A DNA stretch of 27,557 nucleotides, taken from Zygnema cylindricum. Taxonomy: Eukaryota > Streptophyta > Zygnematophyceae > Zygnematales > Zygnemataceae. A model generated the notes under the pieces. That model worked only from the letters and a program-made list of their open reading frames with translations. It ran no database searches and had not been told where the DNA came from. Shown here piece by piece: positions 10,013 through 19,706 of the stretch. Positions within the stretch are counted from its first letter, which is position 1; every line of letters starts with the position of its first letter. The position numbers were made by a program, and so were the translations under genes. Location of the stretch: assembly GCA_037447655.1 (NCBI GenBank), contig JBBHKE010001278.1, positions 86,730 through 114,286 on the forward strand. The letters are read 5' to 3'.

Positions 10013-11368
10013 GTGTCACTTTTGTTGAATGTAGAGGGAAAACGTGTGAAAAGGGTTTTAGAAGATGTGTTGCATGTCCCAACTTTTAAAAGAAACTTGT
10101 TCTCTACGTCAGTGGTAGAAAATAAAGGTTTTAAAATTATATCTGAGAATGGGAAGAAAACAGTGAGTAAGATTGGGAAAATAGTTGCAGAGGGATTTGC
10201 TGGTGGAAACAATTTGTATCGATTGAGTCTTGCAAATGATAATGACAATGATGTTATGTACTCAAGTGTAATCAGTGATTGTGATTTATGGCATAAACGT
10301 TTAGGACATGTGAATTATGATAGATAAGAAAAGATGGTAAATTAGAAAATGGTGGAAGGTGTAAAAATTAGTCAAAAACCAGCATCAAATGTATGTGATG
10401 GTTGTGCAATGGGAAAAATCCATAAGTTGCCTTTCCCTTCGCAAACTGATCATAGAAGTAGCAGGGTGCTAGAACTAATTTATTCAAATGTATGGGGGCC
10501 GTCTAGATACCCATCTGTGGGAGGGGTTAAGTTTATGCTTAATTTTACGGATGATTATAATAGGTTTACTACAGTTTATTTTTTAAAAAGTAAGGATGAA
10601 GTCTTTGCAAAATTTAAAGAGTATAAGGCTTGGGTTGAAAATTTGTAAGAGAGAAAGATAGAAGGGTTCAGATCTGATAATGGAGGGGAGTACATTTCTA
10701 ATGAGTTTGCAGAATTCTTAAAATTGCATGGAATCTCATGTCAGCTTACTGTTCTTTATCCTCCGGAACAAAACAGTGTTTCAGAGAGGATGAATAAGAC
10801 TATATCACTGTGTGCTAGGACAATGATGGCTGATATGGACATAGATTACAAGTTTTGGGCAGAGGCTATGAATTGTGGAGCTTATGTGAAAAACAGGTTA
10901 GAAACAAGGGCAGTAAAAGATAAAACTCCCTATGAAATGTGGATTGGACACAAACCAGATGTAAGTCACTTCAAGGTTTTTGGAAGTAAAGTTTTTATGT
11001 TAGATAATGATCCGCAGAAATGGAAGCTAAAACCAAAAGGTATACCAGGGCTAGTTTTAGGGTATGATGATCATGCCAAAGGTTATAGAGTGTATGACAC
11101 TAAGAGAAATAGAGTTGTGGTAGCCAGAAACATTATTGTGAAGGATGAAGGAAATAGAGTAGATGTATTTAATGAGCGTATAGAAGAGAAGAAGGATAGA
11201 AGTGTTGATTATATCTTTTTAGAGGAAAATCCCATGTTTTTTAATAAAAATATAGAAAATGCATCTACATTAGCTCAAAGTGACTTGCAATCATCTTCTC
11301 CATTAAAAAACAGAAAGTGTTATGCCCGAAAGAGTTGCAGACTCTCCTCTACCTCAAGCCGAAACTAA
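10013..11368 (+). pseudogene. Copia-1 integrase
   Basis: Three open pieces in one frame (10013-10327, 10349-10648, 10724-11368) together span a copia integrase. The GAG-pre-integrase zinc region has LWHKRLGHVNYD and CDGCAMGKIHKLPF (HHCC). The core follows with FTDDYNRF, RSDNGGEY and SVSERMNKT, which supply the second Asp and the Glu. The first catalytic Asp, expected in the ...SDLWGP-type motif, is Asn here (IYSNVWGP near 10477-10500). Stops at 10325-10330 (TAA), about 10343 (TAG) and 10646-10648 (TAA) break the frame. The C-terminal part has KVFGSKVFMLD and GLVLGYDDHAKGYRVYD, normal for copia. The lost Asp and the stops make it inactive. Confidence 0.88.
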
Positions 11369-13082
11369 ATCACAAGAAGAATCACATGTATCAAGGAGGA
11401 GGACCCAACCATCTATACCAGCGATAGATTTTCTAGGTGGAGTGAGGCGAAGTGCGCGACTCAGGGGAGAAAATGCAGCCTTTGCTCACTCAGCACACAT
11501 AGAAGAGCCTCTAACGTTGACGGAAGCTTTTTCGAGTAATGAAAGGGAACACTGGGTGGAAGCGGTCAATGAGGAAATGAAGTCTATCATGGAGGCCCAA
11601 ACATGGGATCTGGTGGAACTTCCTCCTGGAAGAAAGGCTATTGGAAGTAAATGGGTGTTTAAATTAAAATTGAACCCAGATAATACTATAGCAGGTATAA
11701 GGCTTGCTTGGTTGCTAAGGGATATAATCAAAAGGAGGAGATAGATTATGAAGAAACTTTTTCACCGGTTGTAATGTTTCCATCTGTCCGCATCTTACTT
11801 ACATTAGCTACCATAGAGGATTTTGACATCCACCAAATGGATGTCAAAACTGCATTTTTGCATGGTGAGTTAGATGAGGTCATTTATATGAAGCACCCAA
11901 AGGGTTATGAGGAAAAGGAAAAAAAAATCTTGTGTGCAAACTTTTAAAATCTTTGTATGGCCTAAAACAAGCCCCTAGGCAATAGAACCGAAAGTTAGAT
12001 GAGTTCTTGACAAGATTAAGATTTACTAGAATTAGTTCAGATCATTCAGTATATGTGATGTGTGGTGATAATCCGATGAGGTGATATTCATTGCTGTGTA
12101 GGTTGATAATTTGCTGCTAATTAGTAGGAACAAAGAAGGAATTGTTAGAGTGAAACACGCTCTTAATTCAAAATTTGAAATGAATGATTTGGCTGAGGCT
12201 AAATACATTCTTGGAATACAAGTTGAAAGAGATAAAGAAAAGAAAATCATTAGGCTAACTCAAATAGAAGCGATAGGAAACATGTTGGAAAAAATTGGTT
12301 TGGCTGATGCCAAAGGTTGTGCAACTCCTTTGGAGTATAAGAAAAAACTTGAAGGAATAGAGCATGAGTTTGGAGTCATAATAGATGAAGAACTCGCTGC
12401 AGAAGAGCAAAAATTTATGTCCCAATTACCCTACAAACAAGTAGTAGGAAGTTTGATTTACTTCATGGATTGCACTAAGCCTGATATAGCTGCAGCTGTT
12501 GGTGTGTTGAGCAAAAGTCTACAAAATCCACGAAAGAGAGATTGGGAGGCAGCAAAAAGGGTCTTAAGATATCTTGTTGGGACTAGAAATCTTTGGCTTA
12601 CTTTGGGAGGGGACAAAGTTAGCATTAATACTTGGAGTGATGCTAGCTATGGTGATGTGCCTAGTAGGAAGTCTACAACAGGGTATGTCATTCAGATTGG
12701 AAGTGGAACTTGTAGTTGGAGTAGTAAACTTCAAAAAGTCACGGCACAATCCACTATGGTGGATGAATACATGGCTTCGTGTGTTGCCACTAAAGAATTA
12801 ATGTGGGTAAAATTTCTACTCGAAGAACTTGGGTTCATGAAATCTAGGACTCAGAATGTCTTTTGTGATAATCAAGCTGCTATCTCTATCGCAGCTAATC
12901 CAAAACACCATTTCAAAGCTAAACATATAGATATAAGACTAAACTTTGTCAAAGAGAAGGTTGAGAATAAAATATTTAAACTGGTTCATAAAAGTGATAA
13001 AGAGATGATTGCAAACACGATGACAAAACCGATACCTTCTACTAAGTTAAAATTATGCAGAGAAAATTGTGGACTTTTATAA
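11322..13082 (+). pseudogene. Copia-1 reverse transcriptase and RNase H
   Basis: RT begins in one frame (11322-11744: WVEAVNEEMKSI, RKAIGSKWVFKLKLNPD). It continues in another (11708-11947: VAKGYNQKEEIDYEETFSPVV, HQMDVKTAFLHGELDE, with the motif A Asp), then a third (about 11926-12070: SLYGLKQAPRQ, then a stop). It returns to the first frame for the rest (to the TAA at 13080-13082). The catalytic YVDD box is stop-V-D-N: TAG at 12099-12101 and AAT at 12108-12110, so the second Asp is lost. The long piece 12111-13082 (323 codons) holds the RT C-terminus (YKQVVGSLIYFMDCTKPDIA) and RNase H (SDASYGDVPSRKSTTGYV, CDNQAAISIA, KAKHIDIRLNFVKEKV). In RNase H the usual EAEY is VDEY. Protein order gag-PR-IN-RT-RH is the copia order. 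Confidence 0.9.
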
Positions 13083-13100
13083 AAATCTGACTAAGAATTA

Positions 13101-13107
13101 AAGGGAG
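13101..13107 (+). other. Copia-1 polypurine tract
   Basis: AAGGGAG lies 18 bases after the pol stop and directly before TGTTGA, the start of the 3' LTR. Copia-3 has the same arrangement at 21852-21859. Confidence 0.8.
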
Positions 13108-13278
13108 TGTTGAAAATAAGCTATTAATATTCACTTCTTAATTTAGACTCTAGAGTGGAGAGAAAGAGAGAGAATCACCATGGCTGCCGCGATAGTCAGA
13201 AAGAAACAGGCACACAGGCAGAATTGTTGGATTGCCAAAACATTACCCTAAAGTAGATTTGAACCTAGGTCTGCGAAA
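13108..13278 (+). repeat. Copia-1 3' LTR, left part (split by element C)
   Basis: It starts TGTTGAAAATAAG and runs in parallel with the Copia-3 3' LTR at 21860 through a GACTCTAGAGTG block, a GA-rich tract, CACCATGGCTG and TTTGAACCTAGGTC. Element C interrupts it after CGAAA, and the homology resumes at 16944-16980 on the other side. The rest of the LTR after about 16985 is missing. Confidence 0.75.
13274..13278. repeat. Target site duplication of element C, left copy (CGAAA)
   Basis: CGAAA here and at 16944-16948 flank the TG...CA ends of element C exactly. Five base pairs is the usual size for LTR elements. Confidence 0.9.
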
Positions 13279-13660
13279 TGTTGTTCTTTGGTCTAAAATA
13301 GACCGCAGAAGCCACCCAAACTATCATGCAAGAAGCTAAGTAAAAACAGGTCGACGAACAATCATTTGAAATGCATCCTCCATTTAACATACAACAACAT
13401 TTAGGGTTTCATGGAATAATCGACATAAACAAACCCTAAGACAAATGCATAAACAATGCATATCAAACATATATAAAATAACATAAATAAATAATAAAAA
13501 ACAAATGCATCACACATAAACAAGAGTATAATCAAAGTATAATCAAATAATCATTATATCATTCAAAGTGCATGACCTAATCGACAACCCTAAAATGCTA
13601 CATCTTTGGTCCCCACTTTTCTAACCAGCATTGATGATTAATTCCTAACAAAGCTCATTC

Positions 13661-13670
13661 CTATATATAC
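13661..13670 (-). promoter_or_regulatory. TATA box in element C 3' LTR
   Basis: GTATATATAG on the minus strand, the element's sense direction. The same box recurs at 15973-15982 in the 5' LTR. Confidence 0.55.
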
Positions 13671-14113
13671 ACTTGTGAGCTGTCAATGAATTGCTACATG
13701 TCAAAATAGCCAACGTACCTTCCACTAAGTAGTATTACATCATGAGAACCTATTACGACAAATAATCCTAACTGTAAGTGTACACCTGAGAGTCGACCAA
13801 TCATAAGAGTACACTTGTCTGCAAGTACGACACTGCATACACACAAATTAAAATACCGAAACCCTAATTGACCACCTAAATAGAAACTGTAATAATCAAC
13901 ACTAAAATATTAATTCACGTAAGACAAGAAAATGTTGTTTCAAATATTTGTACCGACGCGTCCGCAAAATACGCGTCATAAGCGACAACTTGATTAGTCA
14001 CTCGTAGATAAATCCACGTAGTGAACTGACATCGTATATGTACGGTCCACCTAATTAACACGTCATCAAACAATACGATCCCTTGGAAATATCGGCGGAC
14101 GCCATCCGCCTTC

Positions 14114-14119
14114 CACGTG
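14114..14119. promoter_or_regulatory. G-box CACGTG in element C LTR
   Basis: CCACGTGT fits the plant G-box/ABRE core bound by bZIP and bHLH factors. It lies in U3, upstream of the TATA box in the element's sense direction. Function is inferred. Confidence 0.45.
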
Positions 14120-14649
14120 TACCACGAATCACTTGTCAAACAATCCGTAACGTCCAAAAATAAATATCGTGTGATTGACGCGATTTCGCGTCACCACTAC
14201 ATAAAAAATCTCGGCGGCCTATATCCGCCGTCCGTCGCTCTTAATCGGCACCCTTGATGTCGCGCCGCGTGGTCATAAAAAACAAATCCACTTGTCGAAA
14301 TAATATCGTACAGCCGAAATCATTTTCGTACCGCAAGCGCGTCCCTTGTAATAAATGCGCTTGTCGCATTTTGTTTCGTACGCCATGCGTACATTTTCAC
14401 ACTTCGAAAATTTCAAATCGGATCGCTTCGCGATCCGCCGTCCATTTACATTGCGCATTCCGCGCCACTCAATTAGTCCTTCACGTACATTTAATTTTCT
14501 TCGTACATTTACTCCCCCAATCCGCAAATCTATTCGAACCTCCACACTACATCGCGGAAATGCGCACGGACGCGAACACGCGCACGCTTGCGAACACGCG
14601 CACGCACGAAACGCTCCGTACGCACGAAACTAAGTTTTCAAAAACAACA

Positions 14650-14664
14650 CTCCCCCGAAAAATT
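14650..14664 (-). other. Element C polypurine tract
   Basis: On the minus strand the sequence reads AATTTTTCGGGGGAG, ending exactly where the 3' LTR starts with TGTTG. Confidence 0.8.
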
Positions 14665-15577
14665 AGTCTCGTGCATCCATGGCGCCACGTCATCAACTAT
14701 CACCAATGTTACCAGCTGCCACACCTGCTTTCAACTGCCTTCTCCATCTTAATCCGCCAAATTCCTCCAACAAAAATTTCCCACTTGTTTCACCAACGCT
14801 TCCGCTGCCTCCGCATACCATCCAGATTTCATAATAGATAATATATATATTTTCATTTTTTCAATTATAACAATATTTCTTTTTCTCATCAATATCTAAA
14901 TCTGAATCTACTTCCCACAATTGTATCTCAAGTAAATCTAAAATTAAAACTAAAGGATCACACTAATAATATAACCCAACTCACAATTTATACCTCAACC
15001 ATATCAAATCTAGATTTCAAATTTTTTCTTTTTCATTTAATAATCTGATCCCAAAATTTCCCATTAAAAAAAAAATAAAAAATACATTTAACAAATAGTA
15101 TTTTCCCAAAAATTCTAATAATGTCACATTTCCCAAATATTTCCAGCAACTCAAAATCTACATTACAAATCCAATTCTCAACAATCATCGATCCTCAAAA
15201 TTTGGATCTTTCACCATCACATGTCACAACTCCACCTTCCGGATCTCTTTCCCCCAAATGTTGAATCTCCACCAAATGTCAAAACTTAACTTCCCGAATC
15301 TCTCCACCAAAAACAAATATGTATTTTCCAAAACTAATATATCATTTCTCATAATTAATCATTTTCATTGAGAGTAGACATTTCGGCACTGTCACTAAGT
15401 TAACCCTGGGGGCGATGCAAGATTAAACTCGGCACATACCAACACTATGATAAGGCCGATCTCATGGGTACACAGACACCATTACTGCAATACAACCAGC
15501 AAGAACAAAATTAACCCGCTACAATGCGTGTGACACAAACCTATCTCGACTTAACCTAACATATGATAGATGGGGTG
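14665..15577 (-). other. Non-coding interior of element C
   Basis: I find no gag knuckle, protease, integrase or RT motif in any frame. The middle (about 14840-15360) is very AT-rich, while the ends are more balanced. After the primer site the frame starting at its ATG stays open for only a few codons before a stop. Confidence 0.75.
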
Positions 15578-15590
15578 TGGGCCCATAACC
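15578..15590 (-). other. Element C primer binding site, half-tRNA-iMet type
   Basis: On the minus strand GGTTATGGGCCCA (extending to ...CAC) follows the LTR-terminal AACAACA directly. It is the same anticodon-arm complement found in Copia-1 and Copia-3. Confidence 0.85.
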
Positions 15591-16943
15591 TGTTGTTCTT
15601 TAGTCTAAAATAGACCGCAAAAGCCACCCAAACTATCATGCAAGAAGCTAAGTAAAAATAGGTCGACGAACAATCATTTGAAATGCATCCTCCATTTAAC
15701 ATACAACAACATTTAGGGTTTCATGGAATAATCGACATAAACAAACCCTAGGACAAATGCATAAACAATGCATATCAAACATATATAAAATAACATAAAT
15801 AAATAATAAAAAACAAATGCATCACACATAAACAAGAGTATAATCAAAGTATAATCAAATAATCATTATATCATTCAAAGTGCATGACCTAATCGACAAC
15901 CCTAAAATGCTACATCTTTGGTCCCCACTTTTCTAACCAGCATTGATGATTAATTCCTAACAAAGCTCATTCCTATATATACACTTGTGAGTTGTCAATG
16001 AATTGCTATATGTCAAAATAGCCAACGTACCTTCCACTAAGTAGTATTACATCATGAGAACCTATTACGACAAATAATCCTAACTGTAAGTGTACACCTG
16101 AGAGTCGACCAATCATAAGAGTACACTTGTCTGCAAGTACGACACTGCATACACACAAATTAAAATACCGAAACCCTAATTGACCACCTAAATAGAAACT
16201 GTAATAATCAACACTAAAATATTAATTCACGTAAGACAAGAAAATGTTGTTTCAAATATTTGTACCGACGCGTCCGCAAAATACGCGTCATAAGCGACAA
16301 CTTGATTAGTCACTCGTAGATAAATCCACGTAGTGAACTGACATCGTATATGTACGGTCCACCTAATTAACACGTCATCAAACAATACGATCCCTTGGAA
16401 ATATCGGCGGACGCCATCCGCCTTCCACGTGTACCACGAATCACTTGTCAAACAATCCGGAACGTCCAAAAATAAATATCGTGTGATTGACGCGATTTCG
16501 CGTCACCACTACATAAAAAATCTCGGCGGCCTATATCCGCCGTCCGTCGCTCTTAATCGGCACCCTTGATGTCGCGCCGCGTGGTCATAAAAAAAAAATC
16601 CACTTGTCGAAATAATATCGTACAGCCGAAATCATTTTCGTACCGCAAGCGCGTCCCTTGTAATAAATGCGCTTGTCGCATTTTGTTTCGTACGCCATGC
16701 GTACATTTTCACACTTCGAAAATTTCAAATCGGATCGCTTCGCGATCCGCCGTCCATTTACATTGCGCATTCCGCGCCAATCAATTAGTCCTTCACGTAC
16801 ATTTAATTTTCTTCGTACATTTACTCCCCCAATCCGCAAATCTATTCGAACCTCCACACTACATCGCGGAAATGCGCATGGACGCGTACACGCGCACGCA
16901 CGAAACGCTCCGTACGCACGAAACTAAGTTTTCAAAAACAACA
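15591..16943 (-). repeat. Element C 5' LTR (1,353 bp)
   Basis: It is the second LTR, TG...CA bounded, with TATA at 15973-15982 and a G-box at 16426-16431. If transcription starts about 30 bases past the TATA box, U3 is close to 960 bp and R-U5 about 350 bp. Confidence 0.9.
15973..15982 (-). promoter_or_regulatory. TATA box in element C 5' LTR
   Basis: GTATATATAG in the sense direction of the element, within the LTR that would drive its transcript. Confidence 0.6.
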
Positions 16944-16948
16944 CGAAA
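16944..16948. repeat. Target site duplication of element C, right copy (CGAAA)
   Basis: It directly follows the terminal AACAACA of the right LTR and equals 13274-13278. Confidence 0.9.
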
Positions 16949-16985
16949 TACTATATAGACGTACGCCTTATCCATTATGGAGGAA
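16949..16985 (+). repeat. Copia-1 3' LTR, right part
   Basis: TACTATATAGACGTACGCCTTATCCATTA continues the LTR interrupted by element C: in Copia-3 the same LTR reads CGAAATCCTTTATAAACATTCGCCTTAACCATTA at 22028-22060. Homology fades after about 16985, so the LTR is truncated. Confidence 0.65.
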
Positions 16986-17027
16986 CCTAATTCAGACGTA
17001 CGCCTTTTCCATATTTTGAGGAACCTT
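16957..17027 (+). repeat. 37-bp tandem duplication
   Basis: AGACGTACGCCTTATCCATTATGGAGGAACCT at 16957 recurs at 16994 as AGACGTACGCCTTTTCCATATTTTGAGGAACCT. It sits at the junction between Copia-1 LTR and the minus-strand gag. Confidence 0.75.
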
Positions 17028-18038
17028 GTCCATCTTTCATTCGGAGATCTGCAAGCTTGACACAATCTGCTATATAATGTCACGGTTTCTTGCAGAAGTG
17101 ACATAATCCACCTCGGCGAGCTCCTCTTCCTTGTCGATCAAATCTGCCACCTCCTTGTTTTTTTCCTCCAAAGTTTCGATAGGGATCCTTTGCCTTTTCC
17201 TCATCACGCTTCCGCCAATCAGATCTTGCAGCCAATGCTTGAACACTAAGACTTCTTCTCCTAAGTTGAATGGTACTCTCTTTCACTAAATCATCCCCAC
17301 TATATCATTCTAATTCTAATTGCTATCACCTAGATATTGCAACCGATTAATGATATTATCCTACTCTTCATGTAGTTTCATTATCAGTGTATTTACTCTT
17401 TGTCTCTCAGACCATGAGTTACCTGCGCTCTCTAGTTCTCTAAATAATGCTCCAAAGTCATTGCAATAATCATTCATACTTCCTCCCTTGTAAGCATAAG
17501 CTGAAATCTTATTTTCTGCTAGTTGTTGTTGCTGCAATGACCCACTCTTATACTTTTTTACAAGAGATACCCAAATCTGAGAGGAAGATCAAACATACAT
17601 AAAGGGAATGACAATACCCTTCACTGCACTTTTGAGAGTTAAGAGCTTAGCCACCTTGTCCTTATGTTCCAATTTTCATATTCTGACCGATCGGTCTGAC
17701 TCCTGTCACCATTGTTGCTGGTGCTGCTGCCGGTATCGTCCTTGACAATGGAGTCCCTCGAGAAGCAACTCCTCCCTTTTCTCCTTCCATGATTATTTCC
17801 TCCCCTTCCTCGTCATCGTTCGTGATGTGTTAATAGCTATTGTGACGGAGGTGCCTGAAAAAACGTGTTTCTTTAAACCCTGGTGGAGGTGGGCATCGAA
17901 TTTGCTCGGACACTATGCCCCGTAGGTGCTTCTCAAAAATTTCTCCCTCCATTATCATTTCCAATTAAGAAAGTGTGATCCATTAAATGTAGGAAACATA
18001 GAGAGTGGGTCCATAACTTGAAATTCTATAGGTTCCAT
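17028..18038 (-). pseudogene. Copia-2 gag
   Basis: On the minus strand the frame opens at an ATG (18038-18036) in the last 20 bases of the LTR. It runs through the primer site as Q-V-M-D-P and continues with a Gag N-terminus (MFPTFNGSHFLNW). Later blocks, in changing frames, include MEGEIFEKHLRGIV, an acidic then Pro/Ala-rich spacer, QIWVSLVKKYKSG, MNDYCNDFGALFRELE, VNTLIMKLHEE and a basic tail. The CCHC knuckle (17103-17062) has a TGA where the Gly before His is expected. Stops and shifts are numerous. It matches Copia-3 gag block for block, so both belong to one family. No protease or integrase follows before the Copia-1 LTR remnant. Confidence 0.8.
18006..18018 (-). other. Copia-2 primer binding site, mutated
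   Basis: AGTTATGGACCCA differs from GGTTATGGGCCCA at two positions, both G to A, and lies right after the LTR-terminal CA (18020-18019). Confidence 0.7.
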
Positions 18039-18130
18039 TTCCCCACAAAAATCTCACACCTAAAGAAACTTATCTAGATAGTGCCGACTCCAAGTTGATA
18101 CAAACTCAAATGACTGTCACTTTGACAATT
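18019..18130 (-). repeat. Copia-2 5' LTR fragment
   Basis: Its minus-strand sequence matches the last 112 bases of the Copia-3 5' LTR (18676-18787): TTGTATCAACTTGGA, TCGGCACTATCTAGATAAG and ATAGAATTTCA. It is cut off where the Copia-3 LTR begins, giving an inverted LTR pair. Confidence 0.8.
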
Positions 18131-18787
18131 AATGAATCTTTGGCAGCTTTCGGACATAGCGGCGCGCTATGCCGCGTGGCGCCAAATTATTGAACGCTTG
18201 AAAAGATGGGAGTAGGAACGATGGTTCCAAAGCTGACAAGTGACAACCAAAAGGCCATGTTTTACAATGGCCGTACAAGAAGTACAGTCGGCCACTGTAC
18301 CTTCTTGAACTATACATTCTTTTGATTGGTCTAGGGTACAGTAGTAGGTAGGTGTGAGTAGGAGTTAAGGGACTTAGCGTGAATGAGGCGCCTCTCTCCA
18401 GGTGACCTTTTCTATTAATAGGCCATCTTTGGCCAGCCATAACTAGCTGCTTAGGGGAGCAAATTCATAGATTCTTTTTGCTACGGACTCAAGAAAGTCC
18501 AAGCTACACATAGGTGTAGTCAGTGAGAGTTTTTTCTTGCCAAGGTGGCGATATTTCTAAGGGAAATTCAAAGTGGGGAATGGTGTTCAAAACACATGTT
18601 CAAGCTTTGCATTCTGTGGTGAAACTGAGCACACATAAAGTCTTCTTTCACAAAGGTGAATCTGTATACGAGTTCTGACTGTCAAGGTGTGATTCATTTG
18701 GGTTGTATCAACTTGGATTCGGCACTATCTAGATAAGCTTCCTTAGGTCTGCAATTTCTGTGGGGAATTAGAACCCATAGAATTTCA
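18131..18787 (+). repeat. Copia-3 5' LTR, left-truncated
   Basis: The right end is fixed by CA and the primer site. The first about 110 bases match 22246-22356 in the Copia-3 3' LTR (AATGAATCTTTGGC, GCTTTCGGACATAGCGGCGCGCT). About 386 bases at the left are therefore missing and the intact LTR would be about 1.04 kb. A TCTATTAATAGG TATA-like box lies near 18409-18420. Two hairpins occur around 18250-18310 (GGCCAT...ATGGCC, then GTACAAGAA...TTCTTGAAC). Confidence 0.72.
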
Positions 18788-18803
18788 GGTTATGGGCCCA
18801 CCA
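18788..18803 (+). other. Copia-3 primer binding site, half-tRNA-iMet type
   Basis: GGTTATGGGCCCACCA gives 16 bases complementary to the plant initiator tRNA-Met anticodon arm, directly after the LTR. It is the longest match of the five sites. Confidence 0.85.
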
Positions 18804-18895
18804 TCTAGGGTGCCTATGTTTGATGGAACAGACTTCACTTACTGGGAATAAACGGTGGAGGGAATGCTTTTCGAAAATTACTTATGGGGAATTGT
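18788..18895 (+). pseudogene. Copia-3 gag, N-terminal part
   Basis: From the primer-site ATG (18792-18794) the frame reads MGPPSRVPMFDGTDFTYWE, hits TAA, and goes on as VEGMLFENYLWGIV, matching EGEIFEKHLRGIV of Copia-2. In Copia-2 the frame starts at an ATG 24 bases upstream in the LTR; here that codon is TTA (18768-18770). The gag is then interrupted by a 1,064-bp insert. Confidence 0.8.
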
Positions 18896-19202
18896 GAAAC
18901 TCTGATACCTCCATAAGTCCTCAAAGTGGACAACTTCCAAGAAGCCTCTAGGATAACTCTGACCCCTTTGTGTTTCAGCAAAAACAACTGCCACCCTGGC
19001 AGACAAAAACTCTATACACCTGCACCCCTGTGAAGGCAAGACTCCCCTGAGTCGATAGCAAAAATAATCTCTAAATTTGCTCCCCTGAGCAGTAAGTTAT
19101 GAAGGGTCAAAGTTGACCTTTTGTACAAAAGCTCTCTGGGAGAGAGGGTCCTATCTCCTAATTTTTCTAAGTCCTATCTTTCTCATAGACTCTATCGATT
19201 GA

Positions 19203-19235
19203 TGTACGGAACCAATCAGATTACAGTTCCGTACA
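19203..19235. repeat. Perfect 10-bp inverted repeat around a CCAAT box
   Basis: TGTACGGAAC (19203-19212) and GTTCCGTACA (19226-19235) are exact complements with a 13-nt spacer containing CCAAT. Confidence 0.85.
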
Positions 19236-19674
19236 CAAAAGTATAGCTGCCGGTGTACTTTATGTACAGACATTGTACGACATGACCTAAATGTTGACAA
19301 TTGTCATATCCGAATTCGGTGCCATAATCTCTGGAAATACCACGATCCAATGTAATTTTGCCACGTGTCATCCGATGTGGCGATGGCCACAAACCGCCGA
19401 AATCTTCTTTTGCGATCTCGGTGCTAATTCCGGCCGTCCGATTTAATTTGATTTTAATCGTAGCGGTAATAAATACATGCGCAGTATTCGTTTCACTAAA
19501 GAAATAAATGCGCGGTATTGATTTTTTGTCCGTACCGTAATCCGTACTTATACATTACCGGATCTATGTATCTCGTAAACAATTACAGTTAAATGATTTA
19601 TCTTACGTATTCATGTTTTAATAAATATCAAACCATGTACTACGTAACATTAGTTCTAGACTTAACGGCTTAGG

Positions 19675-19706
19675 CTACTGGCAAACTGTTGTCTGCTAGC
19701 CAGTAG
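19675..19706. repeat. 8-bp hairpin arms CTACTGGC / GCCAGTAG
   Basis: Arms at 19675-19682 and 19699-19706 are exact complements with a 16-nt loop. GATCAAATCC, loosely like a tRNA T-loop, follows. No complete tRNA fold can be drawn. Confidence 0.7.

Larger units (their letters stand above)
13279..14649 (-). repeat. Element C 3' LTR (1,371 bp)
   Basis: On the minus strand it begins TGTTGTTTTTG and ends AAGAACAACA, so the ends are TGTTGTT...AACAACA inverted repeats. It differs from the other LTR by about 11 substitutions and carries an extra 18 bp in a GCGCACGC tandem region near 14571-14610. A CACGTG G-box is at 14114-14119 and a TATATATA box at 13661-13670. The long open frames inside (for example 14254-14841 plus) have no protein signature. 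Confidence 0.9.
13279..16943 (-). mobile_element. Element C: complete non-coding LTR retrotransposon (3,665 bp)
   Basis: It has two near-identical LTRs (13279-14649 and 15591-16943), a 941-bp interior, a primer site next to the right-hand LTR and a polypurine tract next to the left-hand LTR. It therefore reads on the minus strand. The TSD is perfect. The interior has no gag or pol motif, so the element must depend on enzymes of another copia. Large LTRs and a non-coding interior put it near the LARD/TRIM group, although the interior is short for a LARD. About 11 substitutions plus one 18-bp indel separate the LTRs (about 99% identity), so insertion was recent. Its LTR end (AAAGAACAACA, then the primer site) matches that of Copia-4 (AAAGAACAATA), which makes that family a candidate helper. 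Confidence 0.88.

Noticed and set aside
13915-14157. 80-codon frame repeated at 16227-16469
   Set aside because: It is duplicated only because it lies in both LTRs. There are no conserved motifs.
14254-14841. 195-codon open frame in element C (and the sister frame at 16566-16958)
   Set aside because: It lies in the LTR, antisense to the element, changes length between the two LTR copies, and has no family signature.
18129-18440. 103-codon minus-strand open frame and the related 22129-22356 frame
   Set aside because: Both lie in the shared U3 part of the Copia-3 LTRs and show no protein signature.
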